Below are positions 9,391 to 17,587 of a stretch of DNA of 64,000 bases, in pieces; position 1 is the stretch's first letter, and each line of letters opens with the position of its first letter. The translations under genes were made by a program, and so were the position numbers. Origin of the DNA: JAMXLO01 sp963799415 (GTDB lineage: Bacteria; Pseudomonadota; Alphaproteobacteria; Acetobacterales; Acetobacteraceae); the NCBI GenBank assembly GCA_963799415.1, contig CAWCXI010000005.1, forward strand, positions 203,890 to 267,889. The letters run 5' to 3'. The notes beneath the pieces are model-generated. The model was not told where the DNA came from. It saw nothing but the letters and a program-made list of their open reading frames with translations, and did no database searches.

Positions 9391-9657
9391 GTGCGCATGC
9401 AAATCCCGGTCAGCGCCATTGTTCCGTTCTACATCGTGAGCTTCGTCCTGCTCGCCTTCCAGTATTTCCGGGTCAATCCGGAGAAGCGCCTGGCCAATCT
9501 GCACTTCGGCCTGATGGCGGGAGCGATTGTGCTGATGCTCGCGACTATCTTCCTGACCAAGTGGTTCCTCGCGCTGATCTTCTTCACGCTGGCGCTGGTT
9601 TGGCTGGGCCTGTCGGTTTATCTGTTGCGTTCTCCTCTGCAGCCTCCCGGGCACTGA
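9391..9657 (+). CDS. small two- to three-helix membrane protein in the glc operon
   Basis: This 88-residue protein starts with a GTG directly after the glcE stop (ATG at 9397 is an alternative). It has a hydrophobic segment near residues 8-22, a short basic stretch ('FRVNPEKRLANLH') and two more hydrophobic segments at about 40-58 and 62-80. It is not recognised as a named family. Its position, three bases before glcF and with no gap after glcE, implies cotranslation. A membrane anchor for the otherwise soluble GlcDEF proteins would fit, but that is inference. Confidence 0.72.
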   Translation: MRMQIPVSAIVPFYIVSFVLLAFQYFRVNPEKRLANLHFGLMAGAIVLMLATIFLTKWFLALIFFTLALVWLGLSVYLLRSPLQPPGH

Positions 9658-9660
9658 GCC

Positions 9661-10971
9661 ATGCAGACCAACTTCACCGCCGAGCAGTTGCGCGATCCCG
9701 ATACCGCCGTCTCGAACCAGGTGCTGCGTAGCTGTGTCCATTGCGGCCTTTGCACTGCAACCTGTCCGACCTTTCTGCTGCTTGGCGACGAGCTCGACAG
9801 TCCGCGCGGGCGCATCTACCTGATCAAGGACATGCTCGAGACCGGGCGGCCAGCGACCGAGGACGTGGTACGCCATGTCGATCGCTGTCTGTCCTGCCTC
9901 GCCTGCATGACCACGTGTCCGTCCGGCGTGAACTACATGCACCTGGTGGATCACGCACGCAGCTACATCGAGCAGACCTATCGTCGGCCCTGGCACGAAC
10001 GGGCATTGCGCGCTGTGTTGGGCACCGTGCTGCCGCGGCCGTCGCTGTTCCGCATGGCGCTGCGCGGTGCACGAGTGGTGCGACCGTTCGCTCGGCTGAT
10101 CCCTGGCTCTGGAACTTTCGGCCGACGCCTGCGGGCGATGCTCGATCTGGTTCCAACCAGATTGCCATCCCCCAATGCAATGGGGCGGGTCCATCGAGCA
10201 CAGGGCGAACGCCGCGCCCGCGTGGCACTGCTTGCCGGCTGCGCCCAGCAGGTGCTCGCGCCTCAGATCAACGAAGCCACCATCCGCCTGTTGACGCGGC
10301 TCGGCGTCGATGTCGTCGTGGCAGAGGGTGCCGGTTGCTGCGGTGCGCTGACCCACCACATGGGTCAGCATAAATCCGCCATGGCCAGCGCACGTGCCAA
10401 CATTGCGGCCTGGAGCCGCGAGATCGAAGGTGCAGGGTTCGATGCGATCGTCATCAACGCCTCGGGCTGTGGCACCACGGTGAAGGACTATGGCTTCATG
10501 TTCCGCTCCGAGCCGGAGCCATGGCGCAGCAGGGCGGAGAAGGTTTCGGCGCTGGCATGTGATATCAGTGAGTTCGTCTCGCGGCTCGATTATGCGCCAA
10601 CGCGTGACAGGCCCGCTCTGACGGTCGCCTATCACTCAGCCTGCAGCCTGCAGCACGGCCAACAGATCACAGCCGAACCGAAGTCGCTGTTGCAGCGCGC
10701 CGGATTCACGGTGGTCGAGCCCATGGAGCCGCACATCTGCTGCGGCTCCGCCGGAACCTACAACATGCTCCAGCCGGAAATCGCGGCGCAGCTGCGCGAC
10801 CGCAAGCTCGGCAATCTGCGCGCGACCGATGCCGACCTGATCGCCGCTGGCAATATCGGTTGCATCACGCAACTTGCCGGGCATGGCATTCCGGTAGTTC
10901 ATACGGTCGAACTGCTCGACTGGATGTCCGGTGGTCCGGCACCGTCGGGCCTTCAAGTGAGCGATGCCTGA
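9661..10971 (+). CDS. glcF: glycolate oxidase iron-sulfur subunit GlcF
   Basis: The 436-residue protein has two [4Fe-4S] ferredoxin motifs, Cys25/28/31/35 in 'CVHCGLCTATCPTF' and Cys76/79/82/86 in 'CLSCLACMTTCPSG'. Two CCG domains follow ('GAGCCGALTHHMGQ', 'PHICCGSAGTYN'), as in GlcF and heterodisulfide-reductase-like electron carriers. It takes electrons from the GlcD/GlcE flavins to the quinone pool. The stop overlaps the start of the next gene (TGATG), so the TPR protein is probably coupled to it. Confidence 0.93.
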   Translation: MQTNFTAEQLRDPDTAVSNQVLRSCVHCGLCTATCPTFLLLGDELDSPRGRIYLIKDMLETGRPATEDVVRHVDRCLSCLACMTTCPSGVNYMHLVDHARSYIEQTYRRPWHERALRAVLGTVLPRPSLFRMALRGARVVRPFARLIPGSGTFGRRLRAMLDLVPTRLPSPNAMGRVHRAQGERRARVALLAGCAQQVLAPQINEATIRLLTRLGVDVVVAEGAGCCGALTHHMGQHKSAMASARANIAAWSREIEGAGFDAIVINASGCGTTVKDYGFMFRSEPEPWRSRAEKVSALACDISEFVSRLDYAPTRDRPALTVAYHSACSLQHGQQITAEPKSLLQRAGFTVVEPMEPHICCGSAGTYNMLQPEIAAQLRDRKLGNLRATDADLIAAGNIGCITQLAGHGIPVVHTVELLDWMSGGPAPSGLQVSDA

Positions 10972-11540
10972 TGCCCAATAAGTCTGTCCTGCTTGTCACC
11001 CTGTTATGCGCGTCGCTGCCTGCTGCCGCACAGAATCCCACCCCACCAGGAAACGATCGGCGCGCTGCCATCGACAAACTGCTGGGTGCGCTGAAGACAG
11101 CGCCGAGTGAGGAAATTGCCGGGCCGCTGGAGCAGCAGATCAGGCAGCTCTGGCTGAATTCGAGCACACCCGCCGTCTCCCTGCTGATGAGCCGCGGCCT
11201 GCGTGAAATGAAGGCTGATGCCAGGCAGGATGCGATCGAGGATTTTTCCGACGCGATCACGCTCGATCCCAATCTGGCCGAGGCCTACCACCAGCGCGCG
11301 ATCGCTCGTTTCACCGCAGGCGATACACAAGGGGCGATCGCCGACATTCAGGCGACGCTACAGCACGAGCCGCGCAGCTTTGCCGCATTTCAGACGCTTG
11401 CCGCGATTGCCGAAGCGCGCAAGGACTGGAAAGGCGCCTACGCGGCCTGGCAGAAGGTGATGGCGATCGATCCGAAGACCCCCGGTGGCGAAGAGCGCCT
11501 CAAGGACCTGCGCCGCCACGCGCTGGGCGAGGAGGCGTAG
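10971..11540 (+). CDS. periplasmic TPR-repeat protein
   Basis: The 189-residue protein has a signal peptide (residues 1-20, basic start then 'LLVTLLCASLPAAAQ'). After a short helical region come two to three tetratricopeptide repeats: 'AIEDFSDAITLDPNLAEAYHQRAIA', then 'DTQGAIADIQATLQHEP', then 'KGAYAAWQKVMAIDPKTPG'. TPR proteins are protein-protein adaptors. It overlaps the glcF stop by one base and ends 2 bases before the convergent MotB-like gene. Its role with glycolate oxidase is not known. Confidence 0.78.
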   Translation: MPNKSVLLVTLLCASLPAAAQNPTPPGNDRRAAIDKLLGALKTAPSEEIAGPLEQQIRQLWLNSSTPAVSLLMSRGLREMKADARQDAIEDFSDAITLDPNLAEAYHQRAIARFTAGDTQGAIADIQATLQHEPRSFAAFQTLAAIAEARKDWKGAYAAWQKVMAIDPKTPGGEERLKDLRRHALGEEA

Positions 11541-11542
11541 CG

Positions 11543-12997
11543 CTACCGATCTGTCAGCCGCAGCTCGATGCGCCGGTTCTTCGCGTACGCCTCTGGCGTA
11601 TTGGCGGAATCGAGTGGCTGATTGTCACCGAACGCCGTCGCCGCCAGATGCTCGGCTGGCACGCCATCTGCGATCAGCAACTTCACCACGGTGATCGCGC
11701 GCTCCGCAGACAATTCCCAGTTGGAAGCGAACTGACCACCAACACCCTTGATCGGCTGCCGGTCGGTGTGGCCGTCGACGCGAAGGATCCACGCGATGTC
11801 AGGCGGGATCTCGGTGGCGATGTCTTTGATGGTGATGGCAAGCGCCGTGATCCCGCTCACCCCAGCCGGCGTCAGGTCAGCGCTGCCGACCGGGAACAAC
11901 ACCTCGCTCTGGAACACGAACCGGTCGCCCACGATCTGTATTCCAGGCCGGTTCGCCAGCACATTGCGAAGCTTGCCGAAGAACTCGCTGCGATAGCGCT
12001 GCAGCTCCTCGACCTTCGTCGCCAGCGCGATATTCAGCTTCTGGCCAAGGTTAGCGATCTGGGTGTCCTTCGCCTGCCCCTGTGTCTTCGCCAGATCGAG
12101 TGCATTGGCCACCGTGGTAAGCTGCGCCTTCAGCTCATCCACCTGCTGATTGAGCAGCGCGATCTGCGCCTTCGCCGAATCGCCCAGCTGCTTCTCGCTG
12201 GCAAGCTGCGTCTCGACCGCGGCACGGCGCTGCGCATCCGTCATCGCGCGCGCCGCCGCGTCCTGCGCCTGCTTCTCCAGCGAATCACGCAATGCCGCGA
12301 GCGCGCGGTTCTGCTCCGCCAGCTTCGCCAGATCGGACAGCTTCGTCGCCAGCGTGTCCTTGTTGACCTGCACCGTCTTGTCCAGCTCGGCCATCTGGCG
12401 CTGCATCTCGGCAAGCTGTGCCTGGGCGTTGGCGAGCTTGCTGTTGGTGTCGCCAAGCTGCTGCCGCGCGTCCGCAAGCTGCGTCGCGACAGTCGCTGTC
12501 TCCTGCTTCGCCACGTCCGTGCGTTGCGCCGAAGCAGTCAGGTCATTCTGCAACTGCTCGGCGCGCGCCGCACCCGAGCGTGCCTGCAAATTGGCATCTG
12601 CCAGCTGTTGCGCCAGTCGGTCGCGTTCCGCCCGCAAGGTGTCGCGATCGGTGCTGGCGCGCTCTGCCTGATCCTTTAGCGAAGCAAGCTGCTGCGACAG
12701 GCTGTCGCGGGCGCCTGTGGCCGCGGTAAGCTCGCGATTGAGCTGCGCGATCGATTGCTGGAGGTCCGTGCTGTGCCCACGTTCCAGCGACAGCATGTCG
12801 CTGACCTCCGCAAGCTGTCGATTCACCCGGTCAAGCTGCTTGTCGCGGCCGGTCAGCACGACGGACAGGAATGCCTGCGCCAGAACGAACACCAACAGCA
12901 CGAAGATGATGACCATCAGCAGCGTGGACAGCGCATCCACGTAGCCAGGCCATGCTGAAAGCCCGTTATCGCCGCGCCGTCGCACGGTCAGCGGCAT
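11543..12997 (-). CDS. MotB-like / OmpA-domain peptidoglycan-binding protein with long coiled coil
   Basis: The 484-residue protein has one transmembrane helix (about residues 22-48). It is preceded by 'WPGYVDALSTL', whose Asp21 occupies the position of the proton-binding Asp of MotB. A Gln/Ala/Leu-rich coiled coil follows from about residue 55 to 330. The C-terminal OmpA-like domain has 'ILRVDGHTDRQPI' and 'NWELSAERAITVVKLL', which bind peptidoglycan. Genuine MotB has no such long coiled coil. The MotA-like gene lies 2 bases upstream, so the two should form a proton-driven or structural envelope complex. Confidence 0.82.
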   Translation of the reverse strand: MPLTVRRRGDNGLSAWPGYVDALSTLLMVIIFVLLVFVLAQAFLSVVLTGRDKQLDRVNRQLAEVSDMLSLERGHSTDLQQSIAQLNRELTAATGARDSLSQQLASLKDQAERASTDRDTLRAERDRLAQQLADANLQARSGAARAEQLQNDLTASAQRTDVAKQETATVATQLADARQQLGDTNSKLANAQAQLAEMQRQMAELDKTVQVNKDTLATKLSDLAKLAEQNRALAALRDSLEKQAQDAAARAMTDAQRRAAVETQLASEKQLGDSAKAQIALLNQQVDELKAQLTTVANALDLAKTQGQAKDTQIANLGQKLNIALATKVEELQRYRSEFFGKLRNVLANRPGIQIVGDRFVFQSEVLFPVGSADLTPAGVSGITALAITIKDIATEIPPDIAWILRVDGHTDRQPIKGVGGQFASNWELSAERAITVVKLLIADGVPAEHLAATAFGDNQPLDSANTPEAYAKNRRIELRLTDR

Positions 12998-12999
12998 CG

Positions 13000-14148
13000 C
13001 TACTTCTGATCCTCCGCCAGCGCAGCGACTGTCCTGGTCAGGATGCGCAGATCATTGCGCAGCTCCGCGGTGCTCTGTGCCCGCCCCTGTTCGGAATCGG
13101 CCAGCAGGCGCTGCAAATATAGTTCGATGTTGCGCAGATGGCCGCGCGCGACATCGTCGAGCACGAAGTCCCGGCGGTCGCCGAGTTGTTGCAACGCTGG
13201 TGTCAGCGATGCCTGCGCCTCGGCTATGCGCAGCATGAGCTGCTGGCTGGTACGCATCGAGTCGGACAGCGTCGCGACGTGCTCGGTCAGCGCCATCACC
13301 GCCTGGTTCGCATGCGCGCGGCCATCTTCGCCGCGTTGCAGAATGCGCTGCAGGTTCTCCATGTTCTCCGCGGTCTGCTCCAGCAGCGCCTGCACGTAGA
13401 CCGGCACCGAGCCTTCACCCTCCGCCAGCACGCCCGACGACAGCCGGGTCAGCCCGGCCAGCCATTCCTCCAGCTCATTGAAGAAGCGGTTCTGCGCCTG
13501 GCCGGCGGTTAGGTCGAGGAAGCCCAGGACAAGTGCGCCTGACAGGCCGAACATTGAGGCGGAGAACGCGGTGCCCATGCCGGCGAGCGGCTTCGCCAGC
13601 CCGGATTTGAGCTGCTCGAACAGCGCGTTGAGATCGCCGGAACCCACCGACATCGTGGCGATCACATCGGATACCGCGCCGATAGTCTTGAGCAGGCCCC
13701 AAAATGTGCCCAACAGGCCGAGAAAGATCATCAGGCCCGTCATGTAGCGCGACAACTCGCGACTTTCGTCGAGCCGCGAGGCGATCCCGTCCAGTACGCT
13801 GCGCATTGCCGTGGCGGAGAGCGTGAAACGCGCCTGGTCGGTACGGCTATGTGTCTCGCGCGAGGCCAGCATGCTGGCCATCGGTGCCAGCAGCTTCGGC
13901 GACGGCAGCGACGCGATGCGAGGGCGCGCGTTCTGGAAGGTCTCGACCCAGGCGACCTCCGGCGACAGTCGCAGCACCTGGCGCAGGTTCCAGGCAATGC
14001 CGATCAACAGCACCAGCAAGATGAAGCTGTTGAGGATCGGGTTGTTGGCATAGGCGCCCAGCAGGACCGGCGACAGCATGGCCGCCACGACGAGGACCGC
14101 CACCAGGAATATCGCCATACGGATCAGATAGACGTTAGGTCGGGTCAC
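13000..14148 (-). CDS. MotA/TolQ/ExbB-like inner-membrane protein
   Basis: This 382-residue protein starts with a GTG that overlaps the stop of the preceding gene (GTGA). It has two N-terminal hydrophobic helices (about residues 8-32 and 36-54). Then come a soluble region, a helix near 'MTGLMIFLGLLGTFWGLLKTI' and another around 'GMGTAFSASMFGLSGALVLGFL', which is the MotA/TolQ/ExbB pattern. The C-terminal ~130 residues are helical. It pairs with the MotB-like protein 2 bases downstream. No flagellar or Tol genes accompany it, so a non-flagellar envelope complex is likely. Confidence 0.8.
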   Translation of the reverse strand: MTRPNVYLIRMAIFLVAVLVVAAMLSPVLLGAYANNPILNSFILLVLLIGIAWNLRQVLRLSPEVAWVETFQNARPRIASLPSPKLLAPMASMLASRETHSRTDQARFTLSATAMRSVLDGIASRLDESRELSRYMTGLMIFLGLLGTFWGLLKTIGAVSDVIATMSVGSGDLNALFEQLKSGLAKPLAGMGTAFSASMFGLSGALVLGFLDLTAGQAQNRFFNELEEWLAGLTRLSSGVLAEGEGSVPVYVQALLEQTAENMENLQRILQRGEDGRAHANQAVMALTEHVATLSDSMRTSQQLMLRIAEAQASLTPALQQLGDRRDFVLDDVARGHLRNIELYLQRLLADSEQGRAQSTAELRNDLRILTRTVAALAEDQK

Positions 14149-14997
14149 TGCGATTGGCTCTTGGCGCCGGCATCCGCTGCCGGTGCATTGCCGCCCATCA
14201 CCGCGAGATCAACGCGATCGGGCGCTTCGCCGCCGCCGGTAGCGCCGAGTGCGCGAACGTAAATGCGAGCCGAGTTCAACGCCGTCGGCTATCAGTGCGC
14301 TGCGCACCGCCAGGGCGCGCGACAGCGAAAGACGCCGGGCGGTGGAGGGGTCGCCCGGTGTTCCGGCGGCATAGGCCACCACATTGAAGCTGGTACTGCC
14401 GCCGGCTGGCGCGGCTTGAACGAGATTCTTGATGGCCGAGGCGCTGGCCGGGCTGAGCTCTGCCTCTCCCCCTCCGAAGGTGACGCGCAGCCCCGCGCCG
14501 GTGTTCGTTGCCGCGCTGGCGGCGCTGTCGGAGACCGGCGGCGGTGGCGGCGGAGCCGCTTCCGCGGATGGCGGAGGTGTCGCCACCGGTGCGAGCGCGA
14601 CCGTGGGCGGCGGCGCAGTCGGCAGCGTGGCTGGTGGTGGTGTCACAGCCGCAGTGGCCGAGGTCGCAGGGGCTGCGGTTGCCGCGGGCGAGGTGGTCGC
14701 GACTGATGGCGTGGCAGCGGAAGCCTCGGTCGTCGGCTCGGGTGAGGGCTTCGTTGGCGTTGTGGCGACACGTCGCTGGGCGGGTTTCGATGCGGGGTGC
14801 TGGACTGCCCGCTGCTTTCCCGCAGGTCTGGCACCGGGCAGTGCGTCGAGCGCATGCAGATCGACGGTGACCTGCGCCAGCGCAGGCACCGCCATGCCGA
14901 ACAGAGCCGTGAGCACAACACAATATGGCCGCATGCGCGTCAGAATACCGGGGGACAGCCGCGATAGGACAGTAACGGGAACTCTCATCTTGTTCAC
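14145..14997 (-). CDS. Pro/Ala-rich OmpA-like periplasmic protein, frameshifted near the C-terminus
   Basis: A signal peptide ending in 'GMAVPALAQ' is followed by ~100 residues of Pro/Ala/Thr-rich linker and an OmpA-like C-terminal domain ('FNVVAYAAGTPGD', 'ARRLSLSRALAVRSALIAD'). After 'IADGV', near 14273, the frame slips and would stop at 14209 with a nonsense Arg-rich tail. Removing one base restores 'SARIYVRALGATGGG' and 'PDRVDLAVMGG'. The restored frame ends in a TGA that overlaps the GTG of the MotA-like gene. The GTG start overlaps the stop of the monophosphatase gene, so three genes are coupled. Confidence 0.72.
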
Positions 14998-15830
14998 GTG
15001 CTGAGGTGGCTTCGAGCAACGCCTTCAACCACCGCCTCGCTCAGTACCGGGTGAAGATGTGGGTTGGCGGCGATCACCTCCCCAGTGTCGCGTGGGTCCT
15101 GGCCGCTTGGATCGGTGACAAAGCCGCCCGCCTCGCGCACCAGCAACACGCCGGCCGCCAGGTCCCAGCGCTGCAGCCCGAGCTCCCAGTATCCGTCGTA
15201 GCGGCCGGCGGCGACCCAGGCGAGATCGAGTGCCGCCGCCCCGAAGCGGCGGATGCCGGCGACCTGCGGCATCAGCACGCCGAGGGTGCGGGCGAAGGCA
15301 AGGCGCCGCTGGGGGGCGACTGCGGCGAACGGGATGCCGGTGGCGAAGACTGCGTCCTTCAGCTCGCGCCGTGCCGAGACGCGAAGGCGCCGCTCGTTGA
15401 CGAAGGCGCCCCCGCCTTTCTCCGCCCAGAACAGCTCGTCGACCGCCGGTGCATAGATTAGGCCGGCCGCCAGCTCGCATCCGCCGTCGGACAGCCGGCG
15501 CTCCAGAGCGATACTGATCGCCCAGTGCGGAATGCCATGCAGGAAGTTGGTGGTCCCGTCGAGCGGATCGACCACCCAGCGCCATGACCAGTTCTGTGCC
15601 CCCGAAGCGCCCGACTCCTCCATCAGGAACGCGTAGCCGGGCCGCGCCTTGTTCAGCTCCTCCCGCAGCGTGCTTTCGGCACGCAGATCGGCCTGCGAGA
15701 CGAAGTCCGACGGTCCTTTCACTGACACCTGCAGGTGCTCGACCTCGTTAAAGTCACGCAAGAGGCGCTTCGACGCCCTCTGTGCCGCGTTGGCCATCAC
15801 GGTGAGGTGAGGAGAGAGGCGGAGCGCCAC
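14994..15830 (-). CDS. suhB: inositol monophosphatase family protein (SuhB-like)
   Basis: The 278-residue protein has the complete metal and catalytic signature of the family: 'MEESGASG' (Glu71/72) and 'DPLDGTTNFLHG' from Asp88. It also has the C-terminal 'ALDLAWVAAGRYDGYWELGLQRWDLAAG' segment, quoted here only in part as a family mark. It should hydrolyse phosphate from inositol-1-phosphate or related sugar phosphates. In E. coli SuhB also assists rRNA antitermination. The GTG start matches family length. Its stop overlaps the next gene by 4 bases, and efp ends 15 bases upstream, so it may belong to the efp transcript. Confidence 0.85.
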   Translation of the reverse strand: MALRLSPHLTVMANAAQRASKRLLRDFNEVEHLQVSVKGPSDFVSQADLRAESTLREELNKARPGYAFLMEESGASGAQNWSWRWVVDPLDGTTNFLHGIPHWAISIALERRLSDGGCELAAGLIYAPAVDELFWAEKGGGAFVNERRLRVSARRELKDAVFATGIPFAAVAPQRRLAFARTLGVLMPQVAGIRRFGAAALDLAWVAAGRYDGYWELGLQRWDLAAGVLLVREAGGFVTDPSGQDPRDTGEVIAANPHLHPVLSEAVVEGVARSHLST

Positions 15831-15845
15831 GGCGCGAGCCTCCGT

Positions 15846-16412
15846 TCAGCCCTTGGCGCGCTCCACGTAGCTGCCATCCTCGGTCTTCACCACGATGCGC
15901 TCACCCGCCTCGACGAACGGCGGCACCGAGGTCTTCACGCCATTGGACAGCTTTGCCGGCTTGTACGAGGAGGAGGCGGTCTGGCCCTTCACCACGGGGT
16001 CAGCCTCGACGACATCAAGCACGACGGTGGGGGGCAGGTGGATACCGACGGGATCGCCTTCCACCAGATCGACCGTCACGTGCATGTTATCCTGCAGGAA
16101 GGGTGCGGCGTCACCCAGCAGGTCGCAGGGGATATGGGCCTCCTCGTAGTTCTCGGTGTCCATCAGCACGAGATTGGCGCCGTCGGTGTAGGAGTAGGTG
16201 AACTCCTTCTCCTCGGTCATCAGGCGTTCCACCGTATCGGCGGTGCGCCAGCGTTCGTTGGTCTTGTTGCCGGATTTCAGATCCCGCATTTCCACCTGAA
16301 TGAAGGCACCCCCCTTGCCAGGGGTGATGATCTGCTGCTTGAGCACCGTCCAGCGACGACCGTCATGCTCGATGACCTGTCCGGCGCGGATCAGGTTCGC
16401 CTGCTGCTTCAT
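15846..16412 (-). CDS. efp: elongation factor P
   Basis: The 188-residue protein has the three-domain EF-P length and the conserved loop 'QQIITPGKGGAF'. Its tip residue is Lys33, equivalent to Lys34 of E. coli EF-P, the site of beta-lysylation. The C-terminal OB domain contains 'TSVPPFVEAGERIVVKTEDG'. EF-P relieves ribosome stalling at polyproline. The lysine-type loop agrees with the neighbouring epmB and epmA, which install beta-lysine. Confidence 0.95.
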   Translation of the reverse strand: MKQQANLIRAGQVIEHDGRRWTVLKQQIITPGKGGAFIQVEMRDLKSGNKTNERWRTADTVERLMTEEKEFTYSYTDGANLVLMDTENYEEAHIPCDLLGDAAPFLQDNMHVTVDLVEGDPVGIHLPPTVVLDVVEADPVVKGQTASSSYKPAKLSNGVKTSVPPFVEAGERIVVKTEDGSYVERAKG

Positions 16413-16451
16413 CGGAATACTCTTTTTCGGACTGGGATTAGGTTGGCGCTT

Positions 16452-17531
16452 CTAAACCGGCGTGGCAGGCGCGGGCAAGTTCCACCCATCGGTCGTGCGG
16501 TCCGCCGGGGATTGTCCGGTATCGCCAGGCAGCTTGTGACGGCTGCCGGATGGATCGCGAACATGATCATCGGGATCCAGGTAAAGCGGCCCGATCGGTA
16601 CCTTCCCATGCCCGCCAGGTATGTCGAGCACGTAGGTCGGCCACGCCAGCCCGGTGACACGGCCGCGCAGTTGGGCGAGCAACCGCCGGCCCTCTTCGAT
16701 CGGCACGTGGAAGCGTGAGGTTCCCGGGGCGGGGTCAAGCTGGTGCAGGTAATACGGCTTCACGCGCGCGGCCAGCATGGTCCGGAACAGCGCCTCCAAC
16801 ACCACCGCATCGTCGTTCACGCCGCGCAGCAGCACCGATTGGCCGAGTACCGGAATCCCGCGCGCCTGGATCAGACGGATCGCGGTGCGCGCCTCGGGAG
16901 TGAATTCGCGCGCATGGTTGGCATGCAGGACGATCCACATCGACTTGGGTGTATCAAGCGTATCAGCCAGCGTCTCAGTGACCCGTTCCGGGTCGGCCAC
17001 GGGCACCCGCGTGTGGATGCGCAGGATCTCGATATGAGGGATCGCCGACAGCGCCTGGACGATCGAGGCGAGCCTGCGCGGCGACAGCATGAACGGGTCG
17101 CCGCCCGTCAGGATGACCTCGCGGATCGCCGGGCGTGCGGCGAACCAGTCATACGCTGCCTGCAGTTCGGCCGCGGTCAGCAATCCCCCGCCGGGACCGA
17201 CATGCTCGCGGCGGAAGCAGAACCGGCAATAGACCGGGCAGATCAGCAGTGGCTTCAGCAGCGCGCGATCCGGGTAGCGGTGCACCACGCCCTTGATCGG
17301 CGATAGCGCGTCATCCGCGATCGGATCAGGGCGCTCGTGGGGCGCGGTCTTCAGCTCTGCCGGGTGGGGGATGAACTGCAGCGCGATCGGATCGCCGGGC
17401 TCCCGGATGAGGCTCTGCATCGCCGGCGTGATGGCCACAGCGTAGCGGCGCTCGACCGTCGCGATCGCATCGCGCAAGCCAGGCGGGATCAGCCCGGCCT
17501 CCACAAGATCGTCAGCGCTACGCAGGGTCAT
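16452..17531 (-). CDS. epmB: EF-P beta-lysylation protein EpmB (lysine 2,3-aminomutase family)
   Basis: The 359-residue radical SAM enzyme has the [4Fe-4S] motif CPVYCRFC (Cys98, Cys102, Cys105). It also has 'EVILTGGDPFMLSPRRL', typical of KamA-like aminomutases. It is shorter than catabolic lysine 2,3-aminomutases and matches EpmB (~340). It isomerises alpha-lysine to beta-lysine, which EpmA attaches to EF-P. It is 39 bases upstream of efp on the same strand, so the modifier and its target are probably cotranscribed. Confidence 0.9.
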   Translation of the reverse strand: MTLRSADDLVEAGLIPPGLRDAIATVERRYAVAITPAMQSLIREPGDPIALQFIPHPAELKTAPHERPDPIADDALSPIKGVVHRYPDRALLKPLLICPVYCRFCFRREHVGPGGGLLTAAELQAAYDWFAARPAIREVILTGGDPFMLSPRRLASIVQALSAIPHIEILRIHTRVPVADPERVTETLADTLDTPKSMWIVLHANHAREFTPEARTAIRLIQARGIPVLGQSVLLRGVNDDAVVLEALFRTMLAARVKPYYLHQLDPAPGTSRFHVPIEEGRRLLAQLRGRVTGLAWPTYVLDIPGGHGKVPIGPLYLDPDDHVRDPSGSRHKLPGDTGQSPADRTTDGWNLPAPATPV

Positions 17532-17587
17532 CGCCCGGAGATAGGCCGACAGGACGCGAACCGCCAGTCAGACGCGGCCAGCTCGGT

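Noticed and set aside
11543..14148. Zorya-type anti-phage system suggested by the MotA/MotB-like pair
   Set aside because: No ZorC, ZorD or ZorE-like helicase or nuclease gene lies near; neighbours are a monophosphatase, an OmpA-like protein and the glc operon.
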